From Alphaproteobacteria bacterium (GTDB lineage: Bacteria > Pseudomonadota > Alphaproteobacteria > Bin65): a stretch of DNA of 64,000 nucleotides. The stretch lies in NCBI GenBank assembly GCA_022819985.1, contig JAJEGH010000028.1, forward strand, positions 62,001 through 126,000, given 5' to 3'. The notes beneath the pieces are model-generated. The model was not told where the DNA came from and did no database searches. It saw only the letters and a list, made by a program, of their open reading frames with translations. Position numbers and translations under genes: made by a program. Positions 1 to 9,818 of this stretch are shown here, piece by piece. The stretch's first letter is position 1, and each line of letters starts with the position of its first letter.

Positions 1-67
1 CGTGCCGCTGCGGATACAGGTCGCCATTGCACGGATCGAACCCGGAGCCACCTCAGGGACGGGCGCC

Positions 68-1045
68 CTACGGGTACAGACCATCGACCTGCGCCCGCAT
101 CTTCGCCAGCCCGGCGACGATATCGATCGCCGGGGTGTTCACCTCGACGAGCCGCGCCAACTCCTGCACCGCGCAGACCAGCGCGTCGATCTCCATTTTC
201 CGGCCAGCGTCGAGATCCTGCAGCATGGAGGTGCGGTGCGCGCCGACCTTGCCCGCGCCGTCGATCCGCTTGTCGAGGTCGATCCCGAACGACACGCCGA
301 GCGCCTCTCCCACGGTCTGCGCCTCGGCCATCATGGCGACGATCACCGGGCGGACAAGCGAGTCTTGCGCCATCTGCCCCAGGGTCGCGCCAGTGAGCGC
401 ACTCACCGGGTTAAAGCTCAGATTACCCCACAATTTCAGCCAGATTTCGTCCCGGATGCGCTGCCGGACCGGCGCCGAAAAGCCGGCGGCCTTGAGGGCG
501 TCCGACAGGCGCCGCACCCGGTCGGACTTGCTGCCGTCGGGCTCGCCCAGCGAAAAGCGGTTAAGCGAAATGTGGCGGATCACGCCGGGCGCGACGGCTT
601 CGGCCGCCGGGTAGACGACACAGCCGATCGCCCGCTCCGGCCCGATCGTCTGCCATTGGATACCGCCTGGATCGACGGTCTCGAGGCGCGTGCCGGCCAG
701 CGCACCGCCATGCTCGTGGAAATACCACCACGGGACGCCGTTGGTCGCCGTCACCACGGTGGTCTCCGGCCCCAGCATGGGCGCCATTTTCGGCGCGATG
801 GCAGGCGCCGCGTTGGCCTTGACGGCGACGATCACGGCGTCCTGCGGACCGGCTTCGGCAGGGTCGTCCGTCACCGCCGGTCGGCCGATCCGCGTTTCGC
901 CTTCGATATGCAGGATAATGCCGTTCTCGCGGATCGCTTCGAGAGTCCGGTTCCGGGCGATCACGGTGACGTCGGCCCCGGCGCGGGCCAGTTCACATCC
1001 CAGATAGCCGCCGATGGCGCCGGCGCCATAGATCGCGATTTTCAT
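68..1045 (-). CDS. 2-dehydropantoate 2-reductase family (ApbA/PanE) oxidoreductase
   Basis: A protein of 325 residues, the usual length for the ketopantoate reductase family. The N-terminus is a Rossmann nucleotide-binding motif (GAGAIGGYLG at residues 8-17), followed by the conserved RN pair after strand 2 that binds NADP phosphate in the family. The C-terminal half is the all-helical substrate domain, with the lysine/asparagine region KLWGNLSFNPV. The family reduces ketopantoate to pantoate with NADPH, but many members next to catabolic genes act on other 2-oxoacids. The ATG overlaps the stop of the upstream acyl-CoA ligase by four bases, so the two are co-translated. That pairing suggests a catabolic role rather than pantothenate synthesis, which is inference. 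Confidence 0.85.
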   Translation of the reverse strand: MKIAIYGAGAIGGYLGCELARAGADVTVIARNRTLEAIRENGIILHIEGETRIGRPAVTDDPAEAGPQDAVIVAVKANAAPAIAPKMAPMLGPETTVVTATNGVPWWYFHEHGGALAGTRLETVDPGGIQWQTIGPERAIGCVVYPAAEAVAPGVIRHISLNRFSLGEPDGSKSDRVRRLSDALKAAGFSAPVRQRIRDEIWLKLWGNLSFNPVSALTGATLGQMAQDSLVRPVIVAMMAEAQTVGEALGVSFGIDLDKRIDGAGKVGAHRTSMLQDLDAGRKMEIDALVCAVQELARLVEVNTPAIDIVAGLAKMRAQVDGLYP

Positions 1046-2565
1046 AGGTATTGCGCCAGTTTTTCGTGCAGGCCGATGCGCTGGACCTTGCCGGTCGCGC
1101 CCTTCGGAATTTCCTCAAGAACGACGATACGGCGCGGCACCTTGAAGTCGGCCAGCCGCACGGCCGCGAAGTCCCGCAGCGCGCGCTCGTCCACGCCATC
1201 TTCCCCGGCCGGCACGATGGCCGCGGCAACCTCCTCGCCGAGCTTGTCGTGCGGCAGGGCGAAGGTGACGGCCTGCGCTACGGCGGGATGGTCGAGCAGC
1301 ACTTCATCGACTTCGCGCGGCGAGATCTTCTCGCCGCCCCGATTGATGATCTCCTTGATGCGCCCGGTAATGGTCAGATAGCCGTCGGCATCCAGCAGTC
1401 CGAGATCGCCGGTATGGAACCAGCCGCCGGCAAAGGCTTCCGCGTTGGCCTCGGGGTTGGCCTCATAGCCGGGCGTGACGTTGGCGCCGCGGATACAGAC
1501 TTCGCCGACTGCTCCGGCGGGCAAAGGCCGGTTCGCGCCGTCGAGAACCGCGATTTCGGGTCCGGCGGCCAGGCCCACGGTGCCCGGCTTGCGTGCGGCG
1601 GGCGGCAGCGGATTCGACGCCATCTGGTGGGCCGCCTCGGTCATGCCGTAGCTCTCGATCACCGGGCAGCCGAACGACTCTTCCAGCGTGGCCATCACTT
1701 GCGGCGGCAGCGAAGCGGAGGACGAACGGATGAAGCGCAGATCGGCGCCGTCGATCGCAGCCCTGTTGCGGCCGGCGCGGGGCAGGACCGCCTGGTGCAT
1801 GGTCGGCACTGCGCTGTACCAGCTCGGCGCTGCTTCCGCCATCCAGGCGAAGAAGCGTAACGCGTTGAACCCCGGCGCGCACCAGACCGAGGCACCGGCG
1901 GCGAGGCTCGCCAGCACCGCGCCGATCAGGCCGTGAATGTGGAACAGCGGCATGACGTTCAGGCATCGGTCGGCGGGCGTCAGCGCCAGGGTCTGCGCGA
2001 TGTTCGCCGCCGACGTACAAATGTTGCGCTGGGTCAGCGGAACGATCTTCGGCCGCGAGGTAGTGCCTGAAGTGTGCAGGATAAGCGCGACATCGTCCGG
2101 AGACGGCGGTTCGCTGTCCGCAGCCCGGCTGCCGCCGTTTCCGGACAGCGCAAACGCGCCGGCGGGGCCGTCGGCGTCCGGCGAGAGTTCGATGACCGGC
2201 AAGGCCAGATCGGCCGCAACCTGCCGCGCCGGGCTCTTCATGCCCCGTTCGAGAATCAGGGCGTCGGCGCGCAAATCATCGAGATAAAAGCGGAACTCTT
2301 CGGTCCGGTAGGCCGGGTTGAGCGGCGCAGTGGTCGCGCAGCTCGCGACGGCGACGAAGGCCGCGGCCATCTCCGGGCTGTTGGGCAGCACGATGGCAAC
2401 CCGGCCGCCGCGGCCGATTCCGCAGCCGGCAAGGCTCGCCGCAGTCTTACCGCGCAGGGCATGCAGCCCTTCATAGGTCAGCCTGGTGCGCCGTGCGCCG
2501 CCGATCGCCGGCGCCCCGTCGGCGCCGGCCTGCAACAGGTCCAGAATGGTTTCCGGCTTGTCCAT
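1042..2565 (-). CDS. AMP-dependent acyl-CoA synthetase/ligase
   Basis: A 507-residue ANL-superfamily adenylate-forming enzyme that would convert a carboxylate, ATP and CoA to an acyl-CoA. The P-loop-like motif LHTSGTTSRPK, the YGMTEA motif, GWFHTGDLG with its ribose-binding aspartate, the hinge GRIKEIINRGGEKI and the C-terminal catalytic lysine context PKGATGKVQR are all present in order. Length and the short N-terminus resemble the oxalate-CoA ligase (Pcs60/AAE3) branch, but the substrate cannot be read from sequence. It is the first gene of a two-gene minus-strand unit with the PanE-like reductase. Confidence 0.88.
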   Translation of the reverse strand: MDKPETILDLLQAGADGAPAIGGARRTRLTYEGLHALRGKTAASLAGCGIGRGGRVAIVLPNSPEMAAAFVAVASCATTAPLNPAYRTEEFRFYLDDLRADALILERGMKSPARQVAADLALPVIELSPDADGPAGAFALSGNGGSRAADSEPPSPDDVALILHTSGTTSRPKIVPLTQRNICTSAANIAQTLALTPADRCLNVMPLFHIHGLIGAVLASLAAGASVWCAPGFNALRFFAWMAEAAPSWYSAVPTMHQAVLPRAGRNRAAIDGADLRFIRSSSASLPPQVMATLEESFGCPVIESYGMTEAAHQMASNPLPPAARKPGTVGLAAGPEIAVLDGANRPLPAGAVGEVCIRGANVTPGYEANPEANAEAFAGGWFHTGDLGLLDADGYLTITGRIKEIINRGGEKISPREVDEVLLDHPAVAQAVTFALPHDKLGEEVAAAIVPAGEDGVDERALRDFAAVRLADFKVPRRIVVLEEIPKGATGKVQRIGLHEKLAQYL

Positions 2566-2617
2566 GGGCAGTCGCTGCTGTCGGAATCGCCGGCGAGCCG
2601 GCCGTCGGGAGGGGCGC

Positions 2618-3217
2618 CTATTTCTTCCTGTTCAGGCCGGCCAGTGCCTGCATCTGTTCCTGCAACGCATCGATCTGCGCCTGCATCAGGGCGAAGGGAT
2701 CGCCGGCGCCTGCCGCCGGTTTGCCGTCCTCCGGCCTGGCGGTGCGGGAGGCTTGGTACGGATTGAACATCGCCAGCGCCTGCTTCATCATTTCCATGTT
2801 CTGCTGGCTCAGGTCTTCCAGTGAGCCGAACGGGAACATTCCGTCGAAGGCTTGGGTCATGTACTCGCGCATCTGCTCCTGGTTGTCGATGAAACTCTCC
2901 ATGCTGTGCTCGAGATATTTGGGCACGAGCTCCTGGAGCGAATCGCCATACATGCCGATCAACTGGCGCAGGAAGCCGATCGGCAGGAGGTTCTGCCCCT
3001 TGGCCTCTTCCTCAACGATGATCTGGGTCAGCACCGACCGCGTGATGTCGTCGCCGGTCTTCGCGTCGTAGACGACGAAATCGATGTCGTTGCGGACCAT
3101 GCCGCTCAGGTCGTCCAGGGTGACGTAGCTGCTGGTCGCCGTGTTGTAGAGGCGGCGGTTGGCGTATTTCTTGATGACGACCTGGCCGTCGTCGCCCGGT
3201 TTTTTCCTGCTCGGCAT
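2618..3217 (-). CDS. phaR: Polyhydroxyalkanoate synthesis repressor PhaR
   Basis: A 199-residue regulator. The N-terminal PHB/PHA accumulation DNA-binding domain (about residues 12-75) carries the hallmark string IKKYANRRLYNT, followed by the PHB_acc repeat region (GMYGDSLQELVPKYLE) and a glutamine/methionine-rich C-terminal helix. In the family, PhaR binds both PHB and DNA and represses phasin and PHB genes until polymer is made. I chose the ATG at 3217 because GGGAGGG lies just upstream and the conserved domain begins soon after; a longer in-frame extension is possible but non-conserved. It is divergent from the phaC unit and shares a 213 bp regulatory region with it. Confidence 0.95.
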   Translation of the reverse strand: MPSRKKPGDDGQVVIKKYANRRLYNTATSSYVTLDDLSGMVRNDIDFVVYDAKTGDDITRSVLTQIIVEEEAKGQNLLPIGFLRQLIGMYGDSLQELVPKYLEHSMESFIDNQEQMREYMTQAFDGMFPFGSLEDLSQQNMEMMKQALAMFNPYQASRTARPEDGKPAAGAGDPFALMQAQIDALQEQMQALAGLNRKK

Positions 3218-3300
3218 GGCGATGCAGCCCTCCCGCAACTTCCGGCGCCCGCACCCGATCGAACGATCCCCGAGGGCGGGGAGCCTGTCCCTTGAGCCGA

Positions 3301-3365
3301 TTTTCTCAAGACTGCCAGCAATTTGCCGCAATGCGCAAGAATCATTTCGCAAGCGCGCAATGACA
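3301..3365. promoter_or_regulatory. GCAA-repeat region between phaR and phaC, possible PhaR autoregulatory site
   Basis: The divergent phaR/phaC spacer contains the perfect palindrome TTGCCGCAA at 3323-3331 and four GCAA elements at 3328, 3335, 3349 and 3357. Known PhaR sites are TGC/GCA-rich inverted repeats, so this is a plausible autoregulatory operator, but it matches less well than the phaA site. No convincing promoter boxes were identified. Confidence 0.35.
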
Positions 3366-3430
3366 TCAGCGCGGAAAAAGGCCGGACGCAAAGAAATTGG
3401 CCCGGATTTCCGGCCGCGCTATGGTGGGCC

Positions 3431-3817
3431 ATGACCGGCACGGAAGAAGAGGGCGCGCGTCGCGATACGCCGGACCCGCTGGACGAACTGGCCCGGCAAT
3501 ATCTCGACCTGTGGCAGGATCAGCTGACGGCGCTCTCCGCGAACCCGGCCGTTTCGGAGGCGATCTCCGGCTTTTTTGCCCGGTGGGCGCAGGCCGCCGC
3601 TACCGCGGTCCCGGGAGAACCGGGAGCAGCGCCGGCGACCCCGGCGGGAAACGCAGCGGGGAAGACGCAGGATGAATTCGGATCGGATCGCTCTCAACCG
3701 GACGATGTCGCCGCGCCCCTTCGGCCTGCATCTGTGGATGGCGACGATCGCTTCGGCGAATTGCTTGAGCGGCTTGAGCGGATTGAGAAGCGGCTGGCCC
3801 GGCTGGAACGGTCCTGA
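3431..3817 (+). CDS. Small conserved protein upstream of PHA synthase, possibly PhaE-like
   Basis: A 128-residue acidic protein. Residues 18-55 (LDELARQYLDLWQDQLTAL onwards) form a helical segment typical of short proteins encoded directly before class III-like PHA synthases. The middle is an Ala/Pro/Gly-rich linker and the C-terminus is a charged coiled-coil-like helix (ERLERIEKRLARLE). The resemblance to the PhaE subunit of class III synthases is in size, position and helix pattern; I cannot show clear homology. Its 3' end overlaps the probable phaC start by about 146 bases in another frame, implying coupled translation. It may be a synthase partner or granule-surface protein. Confidence 0.6.
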   Translation: MTGTEEEGARRDTPDPLDELARQYLDLWQDQLTALSANPAVSEAISGFFARWAQAAATAVPGEPGAAPATPAGNAAGKTQDEFGSDRSQPDDVAAPLRPASVDGDDRFGELLERLERIEKRLARLERS

Positions 3818-4907
3818 AGCGCTGGCGCTTCGGGCGCGCCTGGCAAGCCATGACGATACATCCGTCGCCGCCGCAGTCGGCCGGCTGTCGGCGGAGGCGT
3901 ACGGCGATTTCCTCGCGGGCATCGACGCCTACCGCAACCATCCCTACCGGCGGGACATGCCAGAGCCGCCCGTTGCCGCCAGCTACGGCACAGCGCGTCT
4001 GCTCGACTATTCGGCGCCCGGCCGGTCGGGCGGGGGCGCCGGACCGCCGGTCCTGCTGGTGCCGTCGCTGGTCAACCGCGGCTATGTACTCGATCTCATG
4101 CCGGGCGTCTCGCTCGCCCGGTTCCTGGCGGATGCGGGCGCGCCGGTCTTTCTGCTGGAATGGAACACGCCCGACACCGAAGAGAGCGGCTTCGACCTGG
4201 CGCGGCTGATCGGCGAACGGCTGTTGCCGGCGCTGGACGACGTGACGGCGCGGGCCGGCCGGCCGGCCGTGGTCGGATATTGCATGGGCGGGCTGCTCGC
4301 ACTGAGCGCCGCCCGGCAGCGCATGGCCGGCATTGCCGGCCTCGCGGTCCTGGCCACACCGTGGGATTTCCACGCCGAGCGGCCGGAGCAGGCGCGCGCC
4401 CTGGCGCATTTCACCGGAACCTGGCTGCCTGCGCTCGAAACGCTCGGTCAGTTTCCGGTCGATGGCCTGCAGGCCCTGTTTGCCGTCAACGATCCGATGG
4501 TGGCTTTCCGGAAGTTCCGGGCGTTTGCCCGCATGGACCCGGACTCGGAGGCAGCGCGGCGCTTCGTGGCGCTCGAAGACTGGCTGAACGACGGTATCCC
4601 CCTGCCGTTGCCCATCGCGCGCGAAACCCTGCACGGCTGGTATGGGGACAATCTTACCGCCGCCGGGCGCTGGACGGTCGGCGGCTTCGAGATACGGCCG
4701 GAGGAAATCGACCTGCCGGCCCTCGCCATCATCCCGGACAAGGACCGGATCGTGCCGCAGGAATCTGCCATGGCCCTGGCCCGCCTGCTGCCGGAAGCCG
4801 AGATCCGCATCGCCCGGGCCGGCCATATCGGCATGATGGCCGGCCGCCGGGCCGAGCGCGAGACCTGGAGACCGCTGCTGGCATGGCAACAGTCCCTTGC
4901 CGGTTAG
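3672..4907 (+). CDS. phaC: Poly(3-hydroxyalkanoate) synthase, class III-like alpha/beta hydrolase
   Basis: Polymerises (R)-3-hydroxyacyl-CoA to PHA. The lipase-box-like GYCMGG places the catalytic cysteine at about residue 204 of a 411-residue product. The aspartate in DKDRIVP and the histidine in GHIGMM complete the Cys-Asp-His triad. Residues 40-100 (SGWPGWNGP, YRRDMPEPP) match the N-terminal region of short PHA synthases. The start is uncertain: ATG 3672 is preceded by a purine-rich GGGGAAG...AGG, while ATG 3705 directly precedes PRPFGLHL, which resembles the conserved N-terminus. Both lie inside the upstream gene. The product is shorter than class I PhaC (about 590 residues) and fits the class III PhaC size. 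phaA and phaB follow. Confidence 0.82.
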   Translation: MNSDRIALNRTMSPRPFGLHLWMATIASANCLSGLSGLRSGWPGWNGPEALALRARLASHDDTSVAAAVGRLSAEAYGDFLAGIDAYRNHPYRRDMPEPPVAASYGTARLLDYSAPGRSGGGAGPPVLLVPSLVNRGYVLDLMPGVSLARFLADAGAPVFLLEWNTPDTEESGFDLARLIGERLLPALDDVTARAGRPAVVGYCMGGLLALSAARQRMAGIAGLAVLATPWDFHAERPEQARALAHFTGTWLPALETLGQFPVDGLQALFAVNDPMVAFRKFRAFARMDPDSEAARRFVALEDWLNDGIPLPLPIARETLHGWYGDNLTAAGRWTVGGFEIRPEEIDLPALAIIPDKDRIVPQESAMALARLLPEAEIRIARAGHIGMMAGRRAERETWRPLLAWQQSLAG

Positions 4908-4975
4908 GAAGCGCGGCTCGCTTGGGTTGAAGCCCGCCTAGCCGCGACGATAGCGCCCGCTCTTCGCAGGTGCAC

Positions 4976-5004
4976 TTGAAAATGCTGCATTGCAGCATTA
5001 TAGT
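4976..5004 (+). promoter_or_regulatory. phaA promoter with embedded PhaR-type operator
   Basis: TTGAAA (4976-4981), a 17-base spacer and TATAGT (4999-5004) form a good sigma-70 promoter. The spacer is almost entirely the inverted repeat AATGCTGCATTGCAGCATT (4981-4999), two 9-bp arms around one T. Its core is CTGC-N3-GCAG, the arrangement reported for PhaR operators. PhaR binding here would block RNA polymerase directly. It lies 127 bases before the phaA ATG. Confidence 0.75.
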
Positions 5005-5130
5005 GGTTGCGTTAGCCGGAAAATGCCGTGCGACCGCTGCGCGACAACGCTTTCCGGGCCGGCCGGCGCGCCGCAGGCCCCGGATCGACACAAGCGGCCC
5101 TCCGGGCCGGACCTTCAGGAGGAACCTTCC

Positions 5131-6306
<1,176 letters not shown>

Positions 6307-6468
6307 CCCTGCGCGCCTCACCCCAAGCGCCTCACAGGAGGCCACGATCCTTTCGCGCGGCGACCGGGCCGTTCCGGGCCGCCGCAAAACCTCTAACCGA
6401 ACCCGGCAGGACGCAGCCTGCCCAGGCATGGGAAGGCGGGACGAACTGCACAACAGGAGACAGACATC

Positions 6469-7191
6469 ATGGCGCGCGTAGCACTGGTCACGGGCGGCAC
6501 CCGCGGCATCGGCGAGGCGATTTCCATCGCGCTCAAGGACGCCGGCTGCAAGGTGGCGGCCAACTATGGCGGCAACGACGAGCGGGCGAAGGAATTTTTC
6601 GACCGCACCGGCATCGGGGCCTACAAGTTCGACGTCGGCGATTTCGGGGCGGTCAAGGACGGCGTGGCGCAGGTCGAAGCCGATCTCGGACCCATCGACA
6701 TCCTGGTCAACAACGCCGGCATCACCCGCGACGGCACCATGCACCGGATGTCGTACGACAACTGGGACGATGTCATCCGCACCAACCTCACCTCCTGCTT
6801 CAACTGCTCGCGCGCCGTCATCGAGGGCATGCGGGCGCGCAAATTCGGCCGCATCGTCAACATCGGCTCGATCAACGGCCAGGGCGGCCAGTACGGCCAA
6901 GTGAACTACGCCGCCGCCAAATCCGGCATCCACGGCTTCACCAAGGCGCTGGCCCAGGAGGGCGCCGCACAGGGCATCACCGTCAACGCCATCGCGCCCG
7001 GCTATGTCGATACCGATATGGTGCGCGCGGTGCCGCAGAAAGTGCTGGAGCGGATCATCCAGCGGATCCCGGTCGGCCGCCTCGGCAACGCGCAGGACAT
7101 CGCCCGCGGCGTGGTCTTCCTGACCGGCGAGGATGCCGATTTCATCACCGGCTCGACACTCAGCATCAATGGCGGCCAGCACATGTACTAG
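6469..7191 (+). CDS. phaB: Acetoacetyl-CoA reductase (NADPH-dependent)
   Basis: A 240-residue short-chain dehydrogenase that reduces acetoacetyl-CoA to (R)-3-hydroxybutyryl-CoA, the monomer for PhaC. The cofactor motif is GGTRGIGEAI. NNAGITRDGTMHRM is the diagnostic PhaB segment after the NNAG motif. The catalytic Ser-Tyr-Lys is in GSINGQ...YGQVNYAAAKSG, and the C-terminus has the usual GxxLSINGGQHMY ending. CAGGAGA precedes the ATG. It is second in the phaA-phaB unit and converges on the enoyl-CoA hydratase gene. Confidence 0.95.
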   Translation: MARVALVTGGTRGIGEAISIALKDAGCKVAANYGGNDERAKEFFDRTGIGAYKFDVGDFGAVKDGVAQVEADLGPIDILVNNAGITRDGTMHRMSYDNWDDVIRTNLTSCFNCSRAVIEGMRARKFGRIVNIGSINGQGGQYGQVNYAAAKSGIHGFTKALAQEGAAQGITVNAIAPGYVDTDMVRAVPQKVLERIIQRIPVGRLGNAQDIARGVVFLTGEDADFITGSTLSINGGQHMY

Positions 7192-7229
7192 GCCGCCTCG
7201 GGGCGGGTTCGGGCCCGGTTCCGGGCGGC

Positions 7230-8021
7230 TCAGGCCCCCTTGAACTCCGGCGCCTGCTTCGCCGAGAAGGCGGCGAGACCTTCGTTCATATCGCGGGTGC
7301 GGGCGCTGGCGGCCATCGCGAGGGTTTCCAGTTCCATCTGGTGCTCGGCCCCGTTGGCCCAGGTCTCGGCGAACAGCTGCTTGACCCGGCCGTAGGCGAG
7401 GGTCGGCCCTTCGGCGAACCGGCGCGCCGTTTCCATCGCGGTTTCCGCCAGTTCACCGTCGGGCACGACCCGGGTAATCAGGTTGATGTCCAGCGCTTCC
7501 TGCGCCGTGAGCGTCGGGTTTTCGAGCGCCAGACGCTGCGCCACCCGCAGGCCGACCAGCCGGGGCAGGAACCAGGTCGAGCCGCCGTCCGGGCTGATGC
7601 CCGAAGCGGTGTAGGCCATCTTGAATTTCGCGCTTTCCGCGGCGATGACGATGTCGCCGGTGATCGCGAAGCTGAAACCGCCGCCGGCCGCCGCGCCCTG
7701 GATCGCCATGACGACCGGCGCGTTGCCGCGCATCAACCGCGACACGGCCGCGTGGAAATAGGTCGTCGTCACCTTCAGCGCTTTGGCGAGCGCGGCTTCG
7801 TCCTCCATTGCCAGCATGTATTTCAGGTCGCCGCCGGAACAGAACATCCTGCCGTTGGCCCGGACGAGAACCGCGCGCACGGACGGATCCTCGGTCAACT
7901 CGGTCGTCGCGTCCCACAATTCCTTGGCCGCGTCGGCGTTGAGCGCATTGTTCGCCTCCGGCCGGTCGAGGGTGATGATGCCGACGCCGTTGTCGGCGGC
8001 GCATTGAATGAACTCAGCCAC
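7230..8021 (-). CDS. Enoyl-CoA hydratase/isomerase family protein
   Basis: A 263-residue crotonase-fold enzyme. The oxyanion-hole motif after MFCSGGDLK and the [19 protein letters not shown] segment are typical. A catalytic-type acidic residue cannot be assigned with certainty ([12 protein letters not shown] contains Asp and Ser where many hydratases have Glu), so an isomerase or hydrolase role is possible. Start is GTG at 8021, supported by AGGAG seven bases upstream; no ATG exists at the conserved N-terminus. It overlaps the end of the upstream Nudix gene by eight bases. Confidence 0.85.
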   Translation of the reverse strand: MAEFIQCAADNGVGIITLDRPEANNALNADAAKELWDATTELTEDPSVRAVLVRANGRMFCSGGDLKYMLAMEDEAALAKALKVTTTYFHAAVSRLMRGNAPVVMAIQGAAAGGGFSFAITGDIVIAAESAKFKMAYTASGISPDGGSTWFLPRLVGLRVAQRLALENPTLTAQEALDINLITRVVPDGELAETAMETARRFAEGPTLAYGRVKQLFAETWANGAEHQMELETLAMAASARTRDMNEGLAAFSAKQAPEFKGA

Positions 8022-8697
8022 GCGGTTGCTCCTGGTTCTGGGGTCGATCGCCCGCGCCGTCGGCGGCCGGATCGATGGATCCGGGGGGCGGGTTGGTGCG
8101 GACGGCGAAGGCGGTTTTGCCGGCGATTTCGCGGTAATGCTGCAGCGCCCAGGGGACCGACGGAAAGGCGAATTCGTCCTCCGGCAGCTCGTCCCAGCCG
8201 AACAGGCGGACTTCGGTGCTCTCCGGCCCCGGTTCGATCGCCGGCGATCTGAGCGTGGCGCGATAGAAAAGCTGGACCTGGCTGATGCGCGGGATGTTGT
8301 AGAGCGCGAACAGGTCGTGCACCTCGATATCGGCGCGCGCCTCCTCCCAGGCCTCGCGCGCCGCAGCGGCCTCGGACCGCTCGTGCAGCTCCATGAAGCC
8401 GGCCGGCAGGGTCCAGTAGCCGATGCGCGGCGCGATCGCCCGCCGGCACATGAGCACCTTGTCTTCCCACACCGCCACGGAACCGACGACGATCTTCGGG
8501 TTGTCGTAGTGGATGAAGCCGCAATCGGAGCAGACCAGCCGCTCGCGCTCGTCGCCCTCCGGAATCTTCCAGACGTCCGGTCCGACATTCTGCCCCGTGC
8601 CTGCCCGGCCGCCGGAGCGCGGGCGCGAGAGCCGGTCCCCGGAAGCCGCGGGGCCGGCCGGCCCGGGTTTCAGGGGGGTGGCCGGATTATGCGTCAT
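8014..8697 (-). CDS. Nudix hydrolase with N-terminal zinc-ribbon-like motif
   Basis: A 227-residue Nudix-fold pyrophosphohydrolase, likely acting on a nucleoside diphosphate derivative such as NAD(H) or ADP-ribose. The Nudix box is complete ([21 protein letters not shown]; pattern Gx5Ex7REUxEExGU). An upstream [12 protein letters not shown] motif resembles half of the zinc ribbon of NudC-like enzymes, with only two cysteines visible. The first 45 residues are Pro/Gly-rich and probably disordered. Start ATG 8697 is divergent from the thioesterase pair, and the 3' end overlaps the hydratase gene. The exact substrate is not readable. Confidence 0.82.
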   Translation of the reverse strand: MTHNPATPLKPGPAGPAASGDRLSRPRSGGRAGTGQNVGPDVWKIPEGDERERLVCSDCGFIHYDNPKIVVGSVAVWEDKVLMCRRAIAPRIGYWTLPAGFMELHERSEAAAAREAWEEARADIEVHDLFALYNIPRISQVQLFYRATLRSPAIEPGPESTEVRLFGWDELPEDEFAFPSVPWALQHYREIAGKTAFAVRTNPPPGSIDPAADGAGDRPQNQEQPRG

Positions 8698-8743
8698 GAA
8701 GGCAATTTGACCGGCTTCGGGCGGGCTGACAAGACACGGGACC

Positions 8744-9283
8744 ATGGCAGAAGACCCCGTAACGCCGCCGCGCCCCGGATTGAAAAACAGTCTGGCGGAT
8801 GGCAAGCCGCCGACCACCGAAGAGATGATCAGGCTGATCAGCGGCTCGACCCCGCACAGCCGGGAGCTCGGGCTGGAGGTGGTCCATTCCGCCCGGGGCA
8901 TGGCGATCATGCGCCTGCCGTGGCACGAGCGGCTGGTCGGCAACCCGGACGAACTGGTGCTGCACGGCGGCGTCGTGACGACCCTGCTCGACAGCGTGTG
9001 CGGCATGGCGACGATGAGCGCGCGGCAGCCGCCGGAGCGCATCGTGACCCTCGACCTGCGGATCGACTATCAGCGCCCGGCCACGCCGCATCTCGACCTG
9101 TTCGCCCGGGCCGAGGTGACCAAGATGACCCGCACCATCGCCTTCCTCAGCGCCGTCGCCTACCAGGACGACCCCAAGGACACGGTCGCTCTCGCCACCG
9201 GCACCTTCATGTTCGTCGGCAGCCGGAAGAAAAAGAGCGGCCCGAGAACCGGTGGGGACGCCGGCGGCAAGAAGCCGGCATGA
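8744..9283 (+). CDS. PaaI-family hotdog-fold thioesterase
   Basis: A 179-residue 4HBT-type acyl-CoA thioesterase. The hotdog core has the family motif [17 protein letters not shown] around residues 70-90, where the helix start carries the catalytic-region Gly and Asp, followed by [12 protein letters not shown]. The C-terminal 20 residues are Lys/Gly-rich. Members hydrolyse short or aromatic acyl-CoAs. It is translationally coupled to the next, paralogous thioesterase (ATGA overlap), suggesting the two form a hetero-oligomer or serve one pathway. Confidence 0.85.
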   Translation: MAEDPVTPPRPGLKNSLADGKPPTTEEMIRLISGSTPHSRELGLEVVHSARGMAIMRLPWHERLVGNPDELVLHGGVVTTLLDSVCGMATMSARQPPERIVTLDLRIDYQRPATPHLDLFARAEVTKMTRTIAFLSAVAYQDDPKDTVALATGTFMFVGSRKKKSGPRTGGDAGGKKPA

Positions 9284-9723
9284 GCGGCACGCTGACCGAG
9301 CGGCTTGCGGCGGCGCGCGAATCGGGCGATCCGAACGCCATGGCCGAGGCAATTCCCTACGCCCGCTTCCTGAACATCACTGCGGGGCTCGACGGCAACG
9401 ACCTGGTCTCGTGCATGAATTACAGTCCGCACATCATCGGCAACCCGATCCTGCCGGCAATCCACGGCGGCACGATCGGCGGCCTGCTGGAGACCGCGGC
9501 GATCCTGAAATTACTGTGGATGCAGGAGACCCTGCGCATCCCCAAGACGATCACGATCACAGTCGACTATCTGCGCTCGGCCGGGCCGAAGGACACCTTC
9601 GCCCGCGCCGGCGTGACCAAGCTGGGCGCCCGGGTCGCCAATGTCCGGGTCTTCGCCTGGCAGGACGATCCGGCCCGGCCGGTCGCCGGCGCCAACGCCA
9701 ACTTCATGCTGTCGCCCGCCTGA
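9280..9723 (+). CDS. PaaI-family thioesterase, paired copy
   Basis: A 147-residue hotdog-fold protein. The motif IHGGTIGGLLETAAI aligns with [15 protein letters not shown] of the upstream gene, with Glu in place of Asp at the equivalent position, and TITVDYLRSAGP is the second family motif. The ATG overlaps the upstream stop. The two paralogues differ enough that this is an old duplication. Confidence 0.83.
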   Translation: MSGTLTERLAAARESGDPNAMAEAIPYARFLNITAGLDGNDLVSCMNYSPHIIGNPILPAIHGGTIGGLLETAAILKLLWMQETLRIPKTITITVDYLRSAGPKDTFARAGVTKLGARVANVRVFAWQDDPARPVAGANANFMLSPA

Positions 9724-9780
9724 GCGGGGCGGCATCGTTCGCCTCCCGCCGCACCCGCATCCCGGGACAGGAGCGCTTCG

Positions 9781-9800
9781 CGGCCGCAATGTTGCGGCCG
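9781..9800. terminator. Perfect inverted repeat between convergent genes, possible bidirectional terminator
   Basis: CGGCCGCAA-TG-TTGCGGCCG, nine-base arms with a two-base loop, lies between the thioesterase pair and the convergent araC gene. No T-tract follows on either strand, so a Rho-independent terminator is uncertain. Confidence 0.35.
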
Positions 9801-9818
9801 GCACACATCCGACGACGG

